From assembly GCA_021777285.1 (NCBI GenBank), contig JAJYDR010000141.1:1-5385 (forward strand): a stretch of DNA of 5,385 bases. Reading direction: 5' to 3'. Under the pieces are notes generated by a model. It was not told where the DNA came from. It made no database searches and saw nothing but the letters and a program-made list of their open reading frames with translations. A program made the position numbers and the translations under genes. Origin of the DNA: Actinomycetes bacterium (lineage in GTDB: Bacteria; Actinomycetota; Acidimicrobiia; Acidimicrobiales; RAAP-2). Below, in pieces: positions 1 through 5,132 of the stretch. Position 1 is the stretch's first letter, and the number at the start of each line of letters is the position of its first letter.

Positions 1-2
1 GC

Positions 3-740
3 CTCAACCGCACGACGCTGTGGCTGTTCCTCGGACAGTTCGTCGGCATCGGCCTCATCTCGCTCACCGGCCAGGTGCCGGGCGTCGTCTCCGCCCTACG
101 CGGGCACCGCCAGATTCACCTCCAAGTCCTCGCCGGAGGGCTCGTCATCGCCGTCGTCTGCGTCGCCGCGTCGCGAGCGATCGGGCTTTCGCCCGGCTAC
201 TGCTACGGGCTCATCGCCGGCTTCCTAATCGTTCCCGAGTACGACGACAAGGACCGTGGCCGACTCCACGCGCTCGGGTCACTCTGTGTGCTCATCGTCA
301 GCTCCGCCGCCTTCCTCCTCTCCATCCCGGTGTTCCACGCCGCGACGTCGCCGTCGCCGTCGCCAGCCCTCCTCATCCTGGACCCCGCGCTCAACGTGGT
401 GTTCCTGGCCGGATTCGCCAGCCTGGCCTTCGGCATGTTCCCGCTCCCGTTCCTGCCCGGGCGACACGTCGCGAAGTGGAACGAGACTATCTGGCTCGCC
501 CTGAGCGGTGCGGGGCTCATTGGTTTCGTCGGCGTCCTGCTAAGCCCCGGCAGCGGCAGCAGCGGCGAGGTGCACCACGTCGGGCTCGTCCCCATGCTGA
601 TCGCCTTCGGCGTCTTCGGTTCGCTGTCGTTGGGCGCACTGGTTTACTTTCACTACCATCCGCTGGAGAAGGAGAGAGACGAGGAGGACGGCGTGGTGGA
701 GACGGTGGCGTCCGTCGAGTTGCCCGGAGCCGACGCCTAG
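3..740 (+). CDS. FGLLP-motif-type polytopic membrane protein, 5' end missing
   Basis: The reading frame is open from the first bases of the window and ends at TAG 738-740, giving 245 residues without the true N-terminus. A GTG at 75 is the first in-frame start inside the window, but the hydrophobic segment before it (residues 6-21, LWLFLGQFVGIGLISL) shows the gene begins upstream. About six or seven membrane segments are visible, near residues 6-22, 40-62 (running into 64-77), 88-110, 126-150, 162-181 and 195-216. A Ser-Pro-rich loop (TSPSPSPA) lies before the fifth. The stretch FGMFPLPFLPG (residues 143-153) resembles the FGLLP motif of a poorly characterised actinobacterial membrane-protein family, often multidomain, with a C-terminal membrane part like this one. 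The tail after the last segment is charged (EKERDEED), so probably cytoplasmic. Function is unknown. Family assignment is by recalled motif only. Confidence 0.75.
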   Translation, partial: LNRTTLWLFLGQFVGIGLISLTGQVPGVVSALRGHRQIHLQVLAGGLVIAVVCVAASRAIGLSPGYCYGLIAGFLIVPEYDDKDRGRLHALGSLCVLIVSSAAFLLSIPVFHAATSPSPSPALLILDPALNVVFLAGFASLAFGMFPLPFLPGRHVAKWNETIWLALSGAGLIGFVGVLLSPGSGSSGEVHHVGLVPMLIAFGVFGSLSLGALVYFHYHPLEKERDEEDGVVETVASVELPGADA

Positions 741-938
741 CCAGCGCTCCTCGTGCCGAAGGCCGCGCCGCTACCAGGGCATCGGGCCGTCGTCGATCCG
801 CTGAGCCAGTTCACGCCCACGGTCACGCCACCGCACGGCGGTCGGTGCTAGGAAGGTGAATTTCGTCAAGCCGGACGGTGCCTGACGACAACGGCCTCGT
901 GTGGACCGCCTCGCGACGTACCGAGCGTCTCCCAGCCA

Positions 939-968
939 GCCCACTTCCCTTCTGGAAGGGAAGTGGGC
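939..968. repeat. perfect 14-bp inverted repeat (hairpin)
   Basis: Left arm 939-952 (gcccacttcccttc) and right arm 955-968 (gaagggaagtgggc) are perfectly complementary, separated by only two bases (tg). In RNA this would give a 13-bp stem closed by a four-base loop. No T tract follows on either strand, so it is not a canonical intrinsic terminator. It lies about 200 bases beyond the end of the membrane-protein gene and 116 bases before the antitoxin start. It could be a factor-assisted terminator, a protein-binding palindrome or a small palindromic element. Confidence 0.85.
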
Positions 969-1056
969 GCTCGTCCCTCTCCGCCAGGACCTCCCTCCGG
1001 CGACGAGAGCCCGCCAACGGATGCGGTTCAACGGGCCGCCCACCGTCGAGTAGGTC

Positions 1057-1082
1057 CGTAGCACCTCGTGCTTCAATACTGT
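1057..1082 (+). promoter_or_regulatory. candidate promoter/operator of the first antitoxin
   Basis: A short inverted repeat, agcac-ctc-gtgct (1060-1072), lies just upstream of the antitoxin ATG at 1084, and a -10-like aatact is at 1075-1080. No Shine-Dalgarno sequence is present, so a leaderless or nearly leaderless mRNA is likely. The word cgtagcac (1057-1064) recurs at 5096-5103 upstream of the second Phd-type antitoxin. Type II antitoxins usually bind their own promoters. The site is inferred, not proven. Confidence 0.35.
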
Positions 1083-1083
1083 C

Positions 1084-1278
1084 ATGACCAGGGACGTCAC
1101 TCAACGACAGCTCCGAAATGAGAGTGGTGAGATCATGAGGGCATTAGACCGGGGCGAGAGTTTCGTCGTCACACGAAACGGGGTCCCCGTCGGTGAACTG
1201 ACGCCCCTTCGGCGACACCGGTTCGTAAGCGCGGATACCGCCATCGCAATGTTCCGCGGTGCCCCAGCATCGACCTAA
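1084..1278 (+). CDS. Phd/YefM-type antitoxin, C-terminus lost to a frameshift
   Basis: The 64-residue ORF is the N-terminal, DNA-binding part of a Phd/YefM-fold antitoxin. Diagnostic stretches are RQLRNESGEIMRALDRGE (helix region) and SFVVTRNGVPVGELTPL (two strands). Family members run about 80-90 residues and end in a flexible tail that wraps the toxin. Here the frame hits TAA at 1276-1278, right after FRGAP. Adding one base in the CCCC run at 1262-1265 opens the frame onto a typical tail that ends at TGA 1335-1337, restoring an 84-residue protein. As written, the product could still fold and bind its operator but could not hold a toxin in the usual way. The ATG at 1084 is preceded by no ribosome-binding site, which fits leaderless translation. 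It is paralogous to the antitoxin at 5133-5381. The frameshift could also be a homopolymer sequencing error. Confidence 0.8.
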   Translation: MTRDVTQRQLRNESGEIMRALDRGESFVVTRNGVPVGELTPLRRHRFVSADTAIAMFRGAPAST

Positions 1279-1337
1279 CCCGACTTCGCACCGACGTCGA
1301 CCGCGTGGCATCCCAGAACCCCAGCCCTCGTGTCTGA
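1269..1337 (+). pseudogene. out-of-frame C-terminal tail of the first antitoxin
   Basis: Read from 1269, this frame gives IDLTRLRTDVDRVASQ followed by six more residues and TGA at 1335-1337. That matches the toxin-binding tail expected after FRGAPS in this antitoxin family, and parallels IDAKRFRADFDNFVDQ in the second antitoxin of the window. It lies +2 relative to the antitoxin ORF, so loss of a single base in the preceding C run explains the break. Confidence 0.7.
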
Positions 1338-1594
1338 TCCCCAACGCGCCCAACCAGGACAGACTGAAGCGGGCAGAAGCGGCCTTCGATCCACTTCCGT
1401 TCGACGCAGAAGCAGCGCGCACCTATGGCCGGATCTACGCCGCCGAGATGGCGAGTGGACGCAAGACACGTGGGGCTCGGGCCCTGGATCTCCTGATTGC
1501 CGCAACGGCCTGTGCCGCACACCTGCCGCTCTACACGCGGAACCCGGAGGACCTCCGAAGTCTGCTGGGGCTCGCCAACGTCGTCACCGTCTGA
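1338..1594 (+). pseudogene. VapC-type PIN-domain toxin, N-terminal half deleted
   Basis: This frame encodes the C-terminal part of a VapC-like PIN ribonuclease. From about 1356 it reads RLKRAEAAFDPLPFDAEAA, then TYGRIYAAEMASGRKTRG, then the conserved ALDLLIAATA and LYTRNPEDL blocks, ending at TGA 1592-1594. PIN toxins are about 125-140 residues and use four acidic residues. The third (the Asp of ALDLLIA) and the last (in the TRNPEDL region) are present. The N-terminal DTS/DT-type Asp and the next acidic residue (Glu) are absent, because the antitoxin's original stop at 1335 runs straight into the middle of the toxin. Roughly 50-60 residues have therefore been deleted, and no plausible start remains (a GTG at 1259 would begin inside the antitoxin). 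Catalytic activity is not expected. The gene order antitoxin-then-toxin is the usual one for Phd/VapC loci. Confidence 0.8.
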
Positions 1595-1692
1595 GTCACC
1601 ACCAAGCGGGCGCTCCGTACAGTCAGGTTCTAACAGCGTGTGTTCCATTTGGCGAGTGCTCCAGGAACCACGACCATCACCATCAAATCCTG

Positions 1693-1743
1693 TCCTATTC
1701 AAGCGACCTGACCGATGACCAGTGGAAAGTAATGGAACCCCTG
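1693..1743 (+). pseudogene. N-terminal scrap of an IS5-family transposase
   Basis: The frame reads SYSSDLTDDQWKVMEPL, which matches the N-terminus of many IS5-family transposases (the DUF4096-type start, usually Y-S/P-S-D-L-T-D-D/A-Q/E-W followed by a hydrophobic run and PL). Similarity stops at 1743, and no remainder of the transposase is visible. No start codon sits in front of it. The fragment is all that I can identify of an element that once lay between the toxin remnant and the DinB gene. Confidence 0.6.
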
Positions 1744-1773
1744 GACGGTCAACGCTGGTCAGAAACGATGACG

Positions 1774-2376
1774 TCAACTCGACGCTTGACGAGCTTCGTC
1801 CTCAACCCGATCGTGGTAGGCGAGCCACCACTCGCTGTCGTGCTCAGGAACGTTGCTGTCGTTCGCGGCGTAGCCGATCGAACCATCAATGAGTTCGCGC
1901 ACGAGGTCAGCGTGCCCGGCGTGGCGGAACGTTTCGGCGATGACGTGTACCAGCACGTGGTGGAGCGTGACCGGCTGATCGCCCCACCACGGCACAGTAC
2001 CCGCGGCGTCGAGGTCCAGTAACTCGATCGTTGCGTCCGAGGTCTCGCACGCCCTGCGATAGTTTCCGATGATGTCATCCCTCGCTTCGTCCGCTCGCGC
2101 GAAGAGGTCGGCGTTATCATCTGCCCCATCCTCGAACCACAGATTGGGTTGCCCCATAGGTCGACCAAAGACGGGGCCGAAGTAGCCGAGCTCGACGCTC
2201 GTTAGGTGCTTGACAAGCCCGAGAAGGTTGGTCCCACTCTGGACGAGGGGACGTCGTACGTCGTACTCCGAGAGGCCGTCCAACTTCCAGACGGCGGCGT
2301 CACGAGCGGTCTGCAGGTAGCCGTGCAAAATGTCTTTCACGGTTTTCACTGTAGGCAAGTATCGAGAGGATTTCAT
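1774..2376 (-). CDS. DinB/DUF664 family protein
   Basis: This 200-residue protein belongs to the DinB-like four-helix-bundle metalloprotein superfamily, DUF664 branch. Diagnostic segments are YLQTARDAAVWKLDGLSEYD (residues 20-39), RRPLVQSGTNLLGLVKHL (41-58), VELGYFGPVFGRP (61-73) and ETFRHAGHADLVRELIDG (148-165). His57, His152 and His155 fit the usual metal-binding triad. Relatives include thiol-dependent (mycothiol or bacillithiol) transferases and isomerases, but the substrate here is unknown. The C-terminus (SEWWLAYHDRVEDEA) is typical, so the gene appears complete. The ATG at 2374-2376 gives the full ORF. GTG codons at residues 10 and 13 are alternative starts, and none has a clear ribosome-binding site. 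It lies on the strand opposite to most of the window, 255 bases from the VOC gene remnant on the same strand. Confidence 0.85.
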   Translation of the reverse strand: MKSSRYLPTVKTVKDILHGYLQTARDAAVWKLDGLSEYDVRRPLVQSGTNLLGLVKHLTSVELGYFGPVFGRPMGQPNLWFEDGADDNADLFARADEARDDIIGNYRRACETSDATIELLDLDAAGTVPWWGDQPVTLHHVLVHVIAETFRHAGHADLVRELIDGSIGYAANDSNVPEHDSEWWLAYHDRVEDEARQASS

Positions 2377-2594
2377 TGGTCTGCCACGACTAACCTAGGA
2401 ACTTCTTTGAACAGGTATCACGCAGTGATTTCGACGGCGAAGTGGAGGTAAGCGGACTATGTTCGAACCCCCCGTTGGTCTACTTCATAAGGTGAAATGG
2501 ATCTACGACCGAGAAGCGCCTGTCGGTGTAGATGCCTGATAGGTGCCTACGTGCCCGCTTTCGAGCCCCCACCGGTTATCAGGGAACCGGAGCA
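2377..2594. other. intergenic region upstream of the DinB gene
   Basis: No coding sequence is recognisable. Two small inverted repeats are visible. One is atcac-gca-gtgat at 2417-2429, about 41 bases upstream of the DinB start and so a possible operator. The other is ccggtt-(7)-aaccgg at 2572-2590, which lies downstream of the VOC remnant's stop on the minus strand and could be a weak terminator without a U tract. Confidence 0.4.
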
Positions 2595-2657
2595 CTTAGT
2601 CGCCTTAGTCGCCTTAGTCGCCTTAGTCGCCTTAGTCGCCTTCGTCGCCTTCGTCGC
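2595..2657. repeat. seven tandem copies of a 9-bp unit
   Basis: Five copies of cttagtcgc (2595-2639) are followed by two copies of cttcgtcgc (2640-2657), in perfect phase. On the minus strand the two variant units belong to the VOC remnant and encode Gly-Asp-Glu repeats. The A-for-C change in the next unit turns the following GAA into TAA, so the array runs through the stop codon. The plus strand reads a low-complexity LVALVAFVA string that I regard as an artefact. Confidence 0.95.
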
Positions 2658-2712
2658 CGATGAGCCAGTGCAGTCCGTATCGATCCACCACTTGGCCGTC
2701 GGATGCTCCCCA
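2632..2712 (-). pseudogene. C-terminal remnant of a VOC/glyoxalase-like protein
   Basis: Read on the minus strand from 2712, the frame gives WGASDGQVVDRYGLHWLIGD, then Glu and two further Gly-Asp units, ending at TAA 2634-2632. The pattern W-G-x-x-x-G-x-V-x-D-R-Y-G-x-x-W is the conserved C-terminal block of PhnB-like VOC-superfamily proteins (glyoxalase/bleomycin-resistance fold). The conserved Trp is the last codon before the left end of the IS256 element, so the other hundred or so residues are missing. I could not find them on the far side of the IS. The C-terminus normally ends soon after this block. Here the acidic GDE tail comes from the 9-bp repeat array. Confidence 0.6.
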
Positions 2713-2750
2713 GGGGAGATATGTAGGAAAGTTGTGTTTGCGACCCTGAG
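2713..2750 (+). repeat. left terminal inverted repeat of the IS256 element
   Basis: The repeat matches the reverse complement of 4229-4266 at 28 of 38 positions with no gaps, including an uninterrupted ttgtgtttg at 2732-2740 and shared tatg, ggaa and tgag blocks. Its inner part lies 88 bases upstream of the transposase start. Confidence 0.7.
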
Positions 2751-2823
2751 TTGAGGAATCCCGCTGGCCCCGTTAGGTGGGCCGGGTTCCGTGTTGAAAT
2801 GTCATTTGGCAATCAACCTCAAC

Positions 2824-2829
2824 AAGGAG
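2824..2829 (+). promoter_or_regulatory. ribosome-binding site of the transposase
   Basis: AAGGAG stands 9 bases before the ATG at 2839. It is the clearest Shine-Dalgarno sequence in the window, and it decides the start in favour of 2839 over the upstream in-frame TTG at 2791. Confidence 0.8.
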
Positions 2830-2838
2830 ACCCGACCC

Positions 2839-4071
2839 ATGACGATGCTAACCCCCGACTTCTCGACGCGTCCCGAAACGCCGGCGAGTCAAGGAGTTTC
2901 TGATCCCATAACCGAACTGCTGCGCGCTCACGCGAGAGAGCTCATCGCCGTCGCCCTCGAGGCTGAGGTGCAGGTAGCGCTCAGCCAACTTCGCGGCGAG
3001 GGCCGCGACGTCGTGCGCAACGGCTACCTGCCCGAGCGCCAGGTCACCACGGCCGTCGGTGACGTGGCGGTGGAGGTCCCCCGGATCCGTTCGCGCGACG
3101 GTGAGGTGGTGAACTTCGCCTCCTCGATGATCCCCAAGTACCTGCGCCGTTCGCAGTCCATCTCGGCCTGGGCCGCCTTCGCCTACTTAAGGGGAATCAG
3201 CGAACGTGACGTATCCGGCGTCCTCGAGGTCGTGCTCGGCGAGGGGGCGAGAAAGCTCACCCCGGCGGTGCTCAGCGAGTTGAAGAAGTCCTGGACGAAA
3301 GAGTTCGACGAGTGGCAAGCGCGCGATCTCTCCGGGGTCACCTTCACCTACCTCTTCGCTGACGGCGTCTACCAAGAGATCCGCGGCGACAACCCCAAGA
3401 TCTGTGCGCTGGTGCTGATGGGCGTCGACCAGAAGGGCACGAAGCACTTGATCGCCCTCGAGGACGGGGTGCGTGAATCCACCCAGAGCTGGCGTGAAGT
3501 ACTACTGGGCGCCAAGGCCCGCGGACTGAACGCTCCAAGGCTCGCGACCGGTGACGGCGCGCTGGGCTTCTGGGCGGCCCTCTCGGAGGTGTTCCCCTCA
3601 ACCACTCATCAGCGGTGCTGGATGCACAAGACCTCAAACGTTCTCAACTACCTGCCCACGACCACCCGCTCCAAGGCCAAGGACGACCTGCACCAGATCT
3701 GGATGGCCGAGAGTCGAGAGGCGGCCGAGAAGGCCATGGCGCTGTTCGAAGAGAAGTACTCGGCCAAGTATCCCCGGGCCGTCTCCTGTCTCGTGAAGGA
3801 CCGCACTGAGTTGCTCGCCTTCTACGATTTCCCGGCGGAGCATTGGTTGCACGTGCGGACCTCCAACATGATCGAGTCGACGTTCGCCACGTTGCGACAC
3901 CGCACCAAGCGGGTGAAGGGCGCGTTCTCCAAGGACAGCGCGCTCGCCATGATGTTGCAGCTCGGCCTCGAGGCGCAGCGCCGCTGGCGACGGATCACCG
4001 CGGTCGAGCGGCTGGACGAGTTGATCGAGGGCGTGCGCTTCGTCGACGGTGTGGCCCAGCTCGCGGCTTAA
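2839..4071 (+). CDS. IS256-family (Mutator-like) DDE transposase
   Basis: The protein has 410 residues, the normal length for this family, and appears undamaged. It catalyses cut-out and insertion of the surrounding element. The N-terminal part holds the DNA-binding region (DPITELLRAHARELIAVALE, then the YLPERQVTTAVGDVAVEVPR block). The catalytic triad is visible: Asp175 in FADGVYQEIRGD, Asp239 in LATGDGALGFW and Glu346 in TSNMIESTFATLRHRT. The family's C/H motif QRCWMHK lies at 258-264, between the second Asp and the Glu, within the usual alpha-helical insertion. The start at ATG 2839 is supported by a strong ribosome-binding site. A further in-frame ATG lies at 2845. Its codon use is GC-rich like the membrane protein, whereas the toxin genes nearby look less biased. 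Confidence 0.95.
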   Translation: MTMLTPDFSTRPETPASQGVSDPITELLRAHARELIAVALEAEVQVALSQLRGEGRDVVRNGYLPERQVTTAVGDVAVEVPRIRSRDGEVVNFASSMIPKYLRRSQSISAWAAFAYLRGISERDVSGVLEVVLGEGARKLTPAVLSELKKSWTKEFDEWQARDLSGVTFTYLFADGVYQEIRGDNPKICALVLMGVDQKGTKHLIALEDGVRESTQSWREVLLGAKARGLNAPRLATGDGALGFWAALSEVFPSTTHQRCWMHKTSNVLNYLPTTTRSKAKDDLHQIWMAESREAAEKAMALFEEKYSAKYPRAVSCLVKDRTELLAFYDFPAEHWLHVRTSNMIESTFATLRHRTKRVKGAFSKDSALAMMLQLGLEAQRRWRRITAVERLDELIEGVRFVDGVAQLAA

Positions 4072-4094
4072 GCGTCAACCTCCCGTGGTGAACA

Positions 4095-4108
4095 CCTGGT
4101 TCTCCAGG
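4095..4108 (+). terminator. possible hairpin after the transposase gene
   Basis: The sequence cctgg-ttct-ccagg forms a 5-bp stem with a tetraloop 24 bases after the transposase stop, inside the IS right end. The outer words cgtca (4073-4077) and tgacg (4110-4114) could pair around it. No T tract follows, so terminator function is only possible. Confidence 0.3.
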
Positions 4109-4228
4109 CTGACGTCGTTACGCCCACGAACGACCCGCCGTCACCGTGTTACACGTGGACACTACGATCACTGGCGACACTGATGCACGAGGTCACGAGT
4201 CCACCAACGAAGTCAGCCGGCTCCAACC

Positions 4229-4266
4229 CTCAAGGCGTCAAACACAAGATTCCCGCATAACTCCAC
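4229..4266 (-). repeat. right terminal inverted repeat of the IS256 element
   Basis: This is the reverse-complement partner of 2713-2750 (28/38 identical). The caaacacaa at 4239-4247 is the exact complement of the left ttgtgtttg. Its outer end touches the open frame of the RelE-type toxin. Confidence 0.7.
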
Positions 4267-4317
4267 CCCAGCGCGCATCATACGGAACTTCGCTTCACTG
4301 ACGCCGCGATTGACGAC

Positions 4318-4821
4318 TTGGTGGCGCTTCAAAAGAAGAATCGTCCGGCCCTCAAATGGGCGATGAAGAAGTTTCTGCTCATCGAGCGTAACGCCGAGGC
4401 GGGCGCCCCCCTCGGCGGCGGACTACACGGCTATCGCAAGTTGACCGTGGGTGACCGGGACTGGCGCATTGTGTGGCGAGTGACCTTTGACGATACCGGA
4501 CAGCCAATCGTCGACATCGGTGAAATCTGGGCCGTGGGTGCTCGCAAAGACAGCGAGGTCTATACCGAGATGCGTCGACGGGTAGCTGCACTGCCCGAAG
4601 GTCCTCAGACCCAAACATTCGAAGAGGTGTTGGCTCTTCTCGAAGCAAGGCTCACGAAGAAGCGACGTCCCGCGCATTTGCATCCCACAACCGACGACAC
4701 ACTCGCGCCAACATGGTTGGTCGACGATCTGGTCAACTTCGCGGGCTACGTACGAAGTGACGTTGAAGCACTCACTGAGCGCCAAGCCATGTCAGCGTGG
4801 GTAGCATATCGTTCGCGCTGA
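4318..4821 (+). CDS. RelE/ParE-family toxin (HigB-like), start codon damaged or lost
   Basis: This protein of 167 residues, counted from TTG 4318 (GTG at 4321 is the alternative), resembles RelE/ParE-superfamily toxins, most of which cut mRNA at the ribosome. Core segments are NRPALKWAMKKFLLIERN (residues 8-25), PLGGGLHGYRKLTVGDRDWR (31-50), IVWRV (51-55) and VDIGEIWAVGARKDSEVY (65-82). The conserved first strand and helix are encoded upstream in the same frame at 4285-4317 (ELRFTDAAIDD). However, no ATG, GTG or TTG occurs between the in-frame TAA at 4258-4260 and 4318. The natural start was therefore probably lost at the IS border or by mutation near 4279-4284. Residues 92-167 are an extra C-terminal region, longer than a minimal RelE, ending in WLVDDLVNFAGYVRSDVEAL and a short tail. 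No cognate antitoxin gene is adjacent. Starting at 4318 would omit the first strand, so a functional product is doubtful. Confidence 0.7.
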   Translation: MVALQKKNRPALKWAMKKFLLIERNAEAGAPLGGGLHGYRKLTVGDRDWRIVWRVTFDDTGQPIVDIGEIWAVGARKDSEVYTEMRRRVAALPEGPQTQTFEEVLALLEARLTKKRRPAHLHPTTDDTLAPTWLVDDLVNFAGYVRSDVEALTERQAMSAWVAYRSR

Positions 4822-5132
4822 TGTACTTCCGCTTACTCTCGATTCGAAAACGCCAGAACGAACTCTTCAATTCGCGAGGCAATTGCGTCGTCAACTCAGC
4901 GAGATTATGAGTTCATACAAGTGATTGTCTGTTGCCGGGTGAACCTTGAGGGACACAATAAGAACCGGTGCCTCACTGTGGTGGTTTCCAATCATCCCCT
5001 GTTGTGACGAAGGAACCGCTGGATGCACTCTCGTCAACATGCTTTCGGTGCGACAGCGCTCATACGTCAAGTGGAACTGAAGTGCCAACTACTATCGTAG
5101 CACTACGTCGCACAATCAGCTACACTACTCTC
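4822..5132. other. intergenic region, possibly with a decayed minus-strand gene
   Basis: No gene is supported. A TGATG overlap at the toxin stop (ATG 4821-4823) opens only a 29-residue frame, too short to call an antitoxin. On the minus strand a 65-residue frame (5088-4891) ends in DNHLYELIISLS. A one-base shift would join it to VDDAIASRIEEFVLAFSNRE, ending at TAA 4835-4833. The two halves together look protein-like, but I do not recognise the family. The right end holds the promoter region of the second antitoxin. Confidence 0.4.
5096..5126 (+). promoter_or_regulatory. candidate promoter and operator of the second antitoxin
   Basis: A -10-like hexamer, tacact (5121-5126), ends 7 bases before the ATG at 5133, the spacing expected when transcription starts at the start codon itself. 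No Shine-Dalgarno sequence is present. Upstream, cgtag-ca-ctacg (5096-5107) is a perfect 5-bp inverted repeat, a plausible autoregulatory operator. It shares the word cgtagcac with the first antitoxin's upstream region. Confidence 0.45.

Larger units (their letters stand above)
741..1083. other. intergenic region between membrane protein and antitoxin locus
   Basis: No convincing gene is present. A minus-strand frame ending at TAG 771-773 reads protein-like over its last 30 residues (an RWRDRGRELAQRIDDGP stretch) but has only a TTG start and no recognisable family. The one clear structure is the perfect hairpin at 939-968. The last 30 bases hold the presumed promoter and operator of the antitoxin gene. 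Confidence 0.6.
2713..4266 (+). mobile_element. IS256-family insertion sequence, complete
   Basis: The element is delimited by imperfect 38-bp terminal inverted repeats (2713-2750 and 4229-4266) around an intact IS256-type transposase gene, giving about 1554 bp. The 126-base left and 195-base right non-coding ends are somewhat long but acceptable for the family. The exact outer borders are uncertain by a few bases because the repeats are imperfect. IS256 elements normally make 8-9 bp target duplications. The flanks (gctcccca on the left, cccagcgc on the right) do not match. An offset comparison (2705-2712 with 4263-4270) agrees at 6 of 8 bases but would require unequal repeat ends. Confidence 0.75.

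Noticed and set aside
20..859. Long plus-strand frame of 279 residues
   Set aside because: It overlaps the membrane-protein frame and is a low-complexity Arg/Pro-rich string typical of an off-frame reading of GC-rich coding DNA.
771..1100. Minus-strand frame of 109 residues upstream of the antitoxin
   Set aside because: It crosses the 14-bp palindrome and the antitoxin promoter, has no recognisable family, and its composition is not consistently protein-like.
1330..2022. Plus-strand frame of 230 residues across the toxin remnant and DinB gene
   Set aside because: Most of it is antisense to the DinB gene or off-frame to the PIN remnant. Only the short IS5-like piece at 1693-1743 looks real.
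2461..2484. tRNA-like T-loop sequence (gttcgaacc)
   Set aside because: The bases before the loop do not pair with those after it, and no anticodon or D arm is found around it.
2595..2657. CRISPR array
   Set aside because: The units are 9 bp and directly adjacent, with no spacers.
2497..2754. Plus-strand frame of 85 residues with an LVALVAFVA run
   Set aside because: It is a reading of the 9-bp tandem repeats antisense to the VOC remnant, and it crosses the IS left end.
2791..2838. Upstream TTG start for the transposase
   Set aside because: The ATG at 2839 has an AAGGAG at the right distance, and the extra 16 residues are not family-like.
4146..4162. gtgt-acac palindrome with a cacgtg core as the right end of the IS
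   Set aside because: Its match to the left side is weak (11 of 19 positions against 2790 onwards), while the pair 2713-2750 and 4229-4266 aligns over 38 bases.
4968..5132. N-terminal extension of the second antitoxin
   Set aside because: The 55 extra residues are unlike any Phd-type antitoxin and would run through the promoter-like box.
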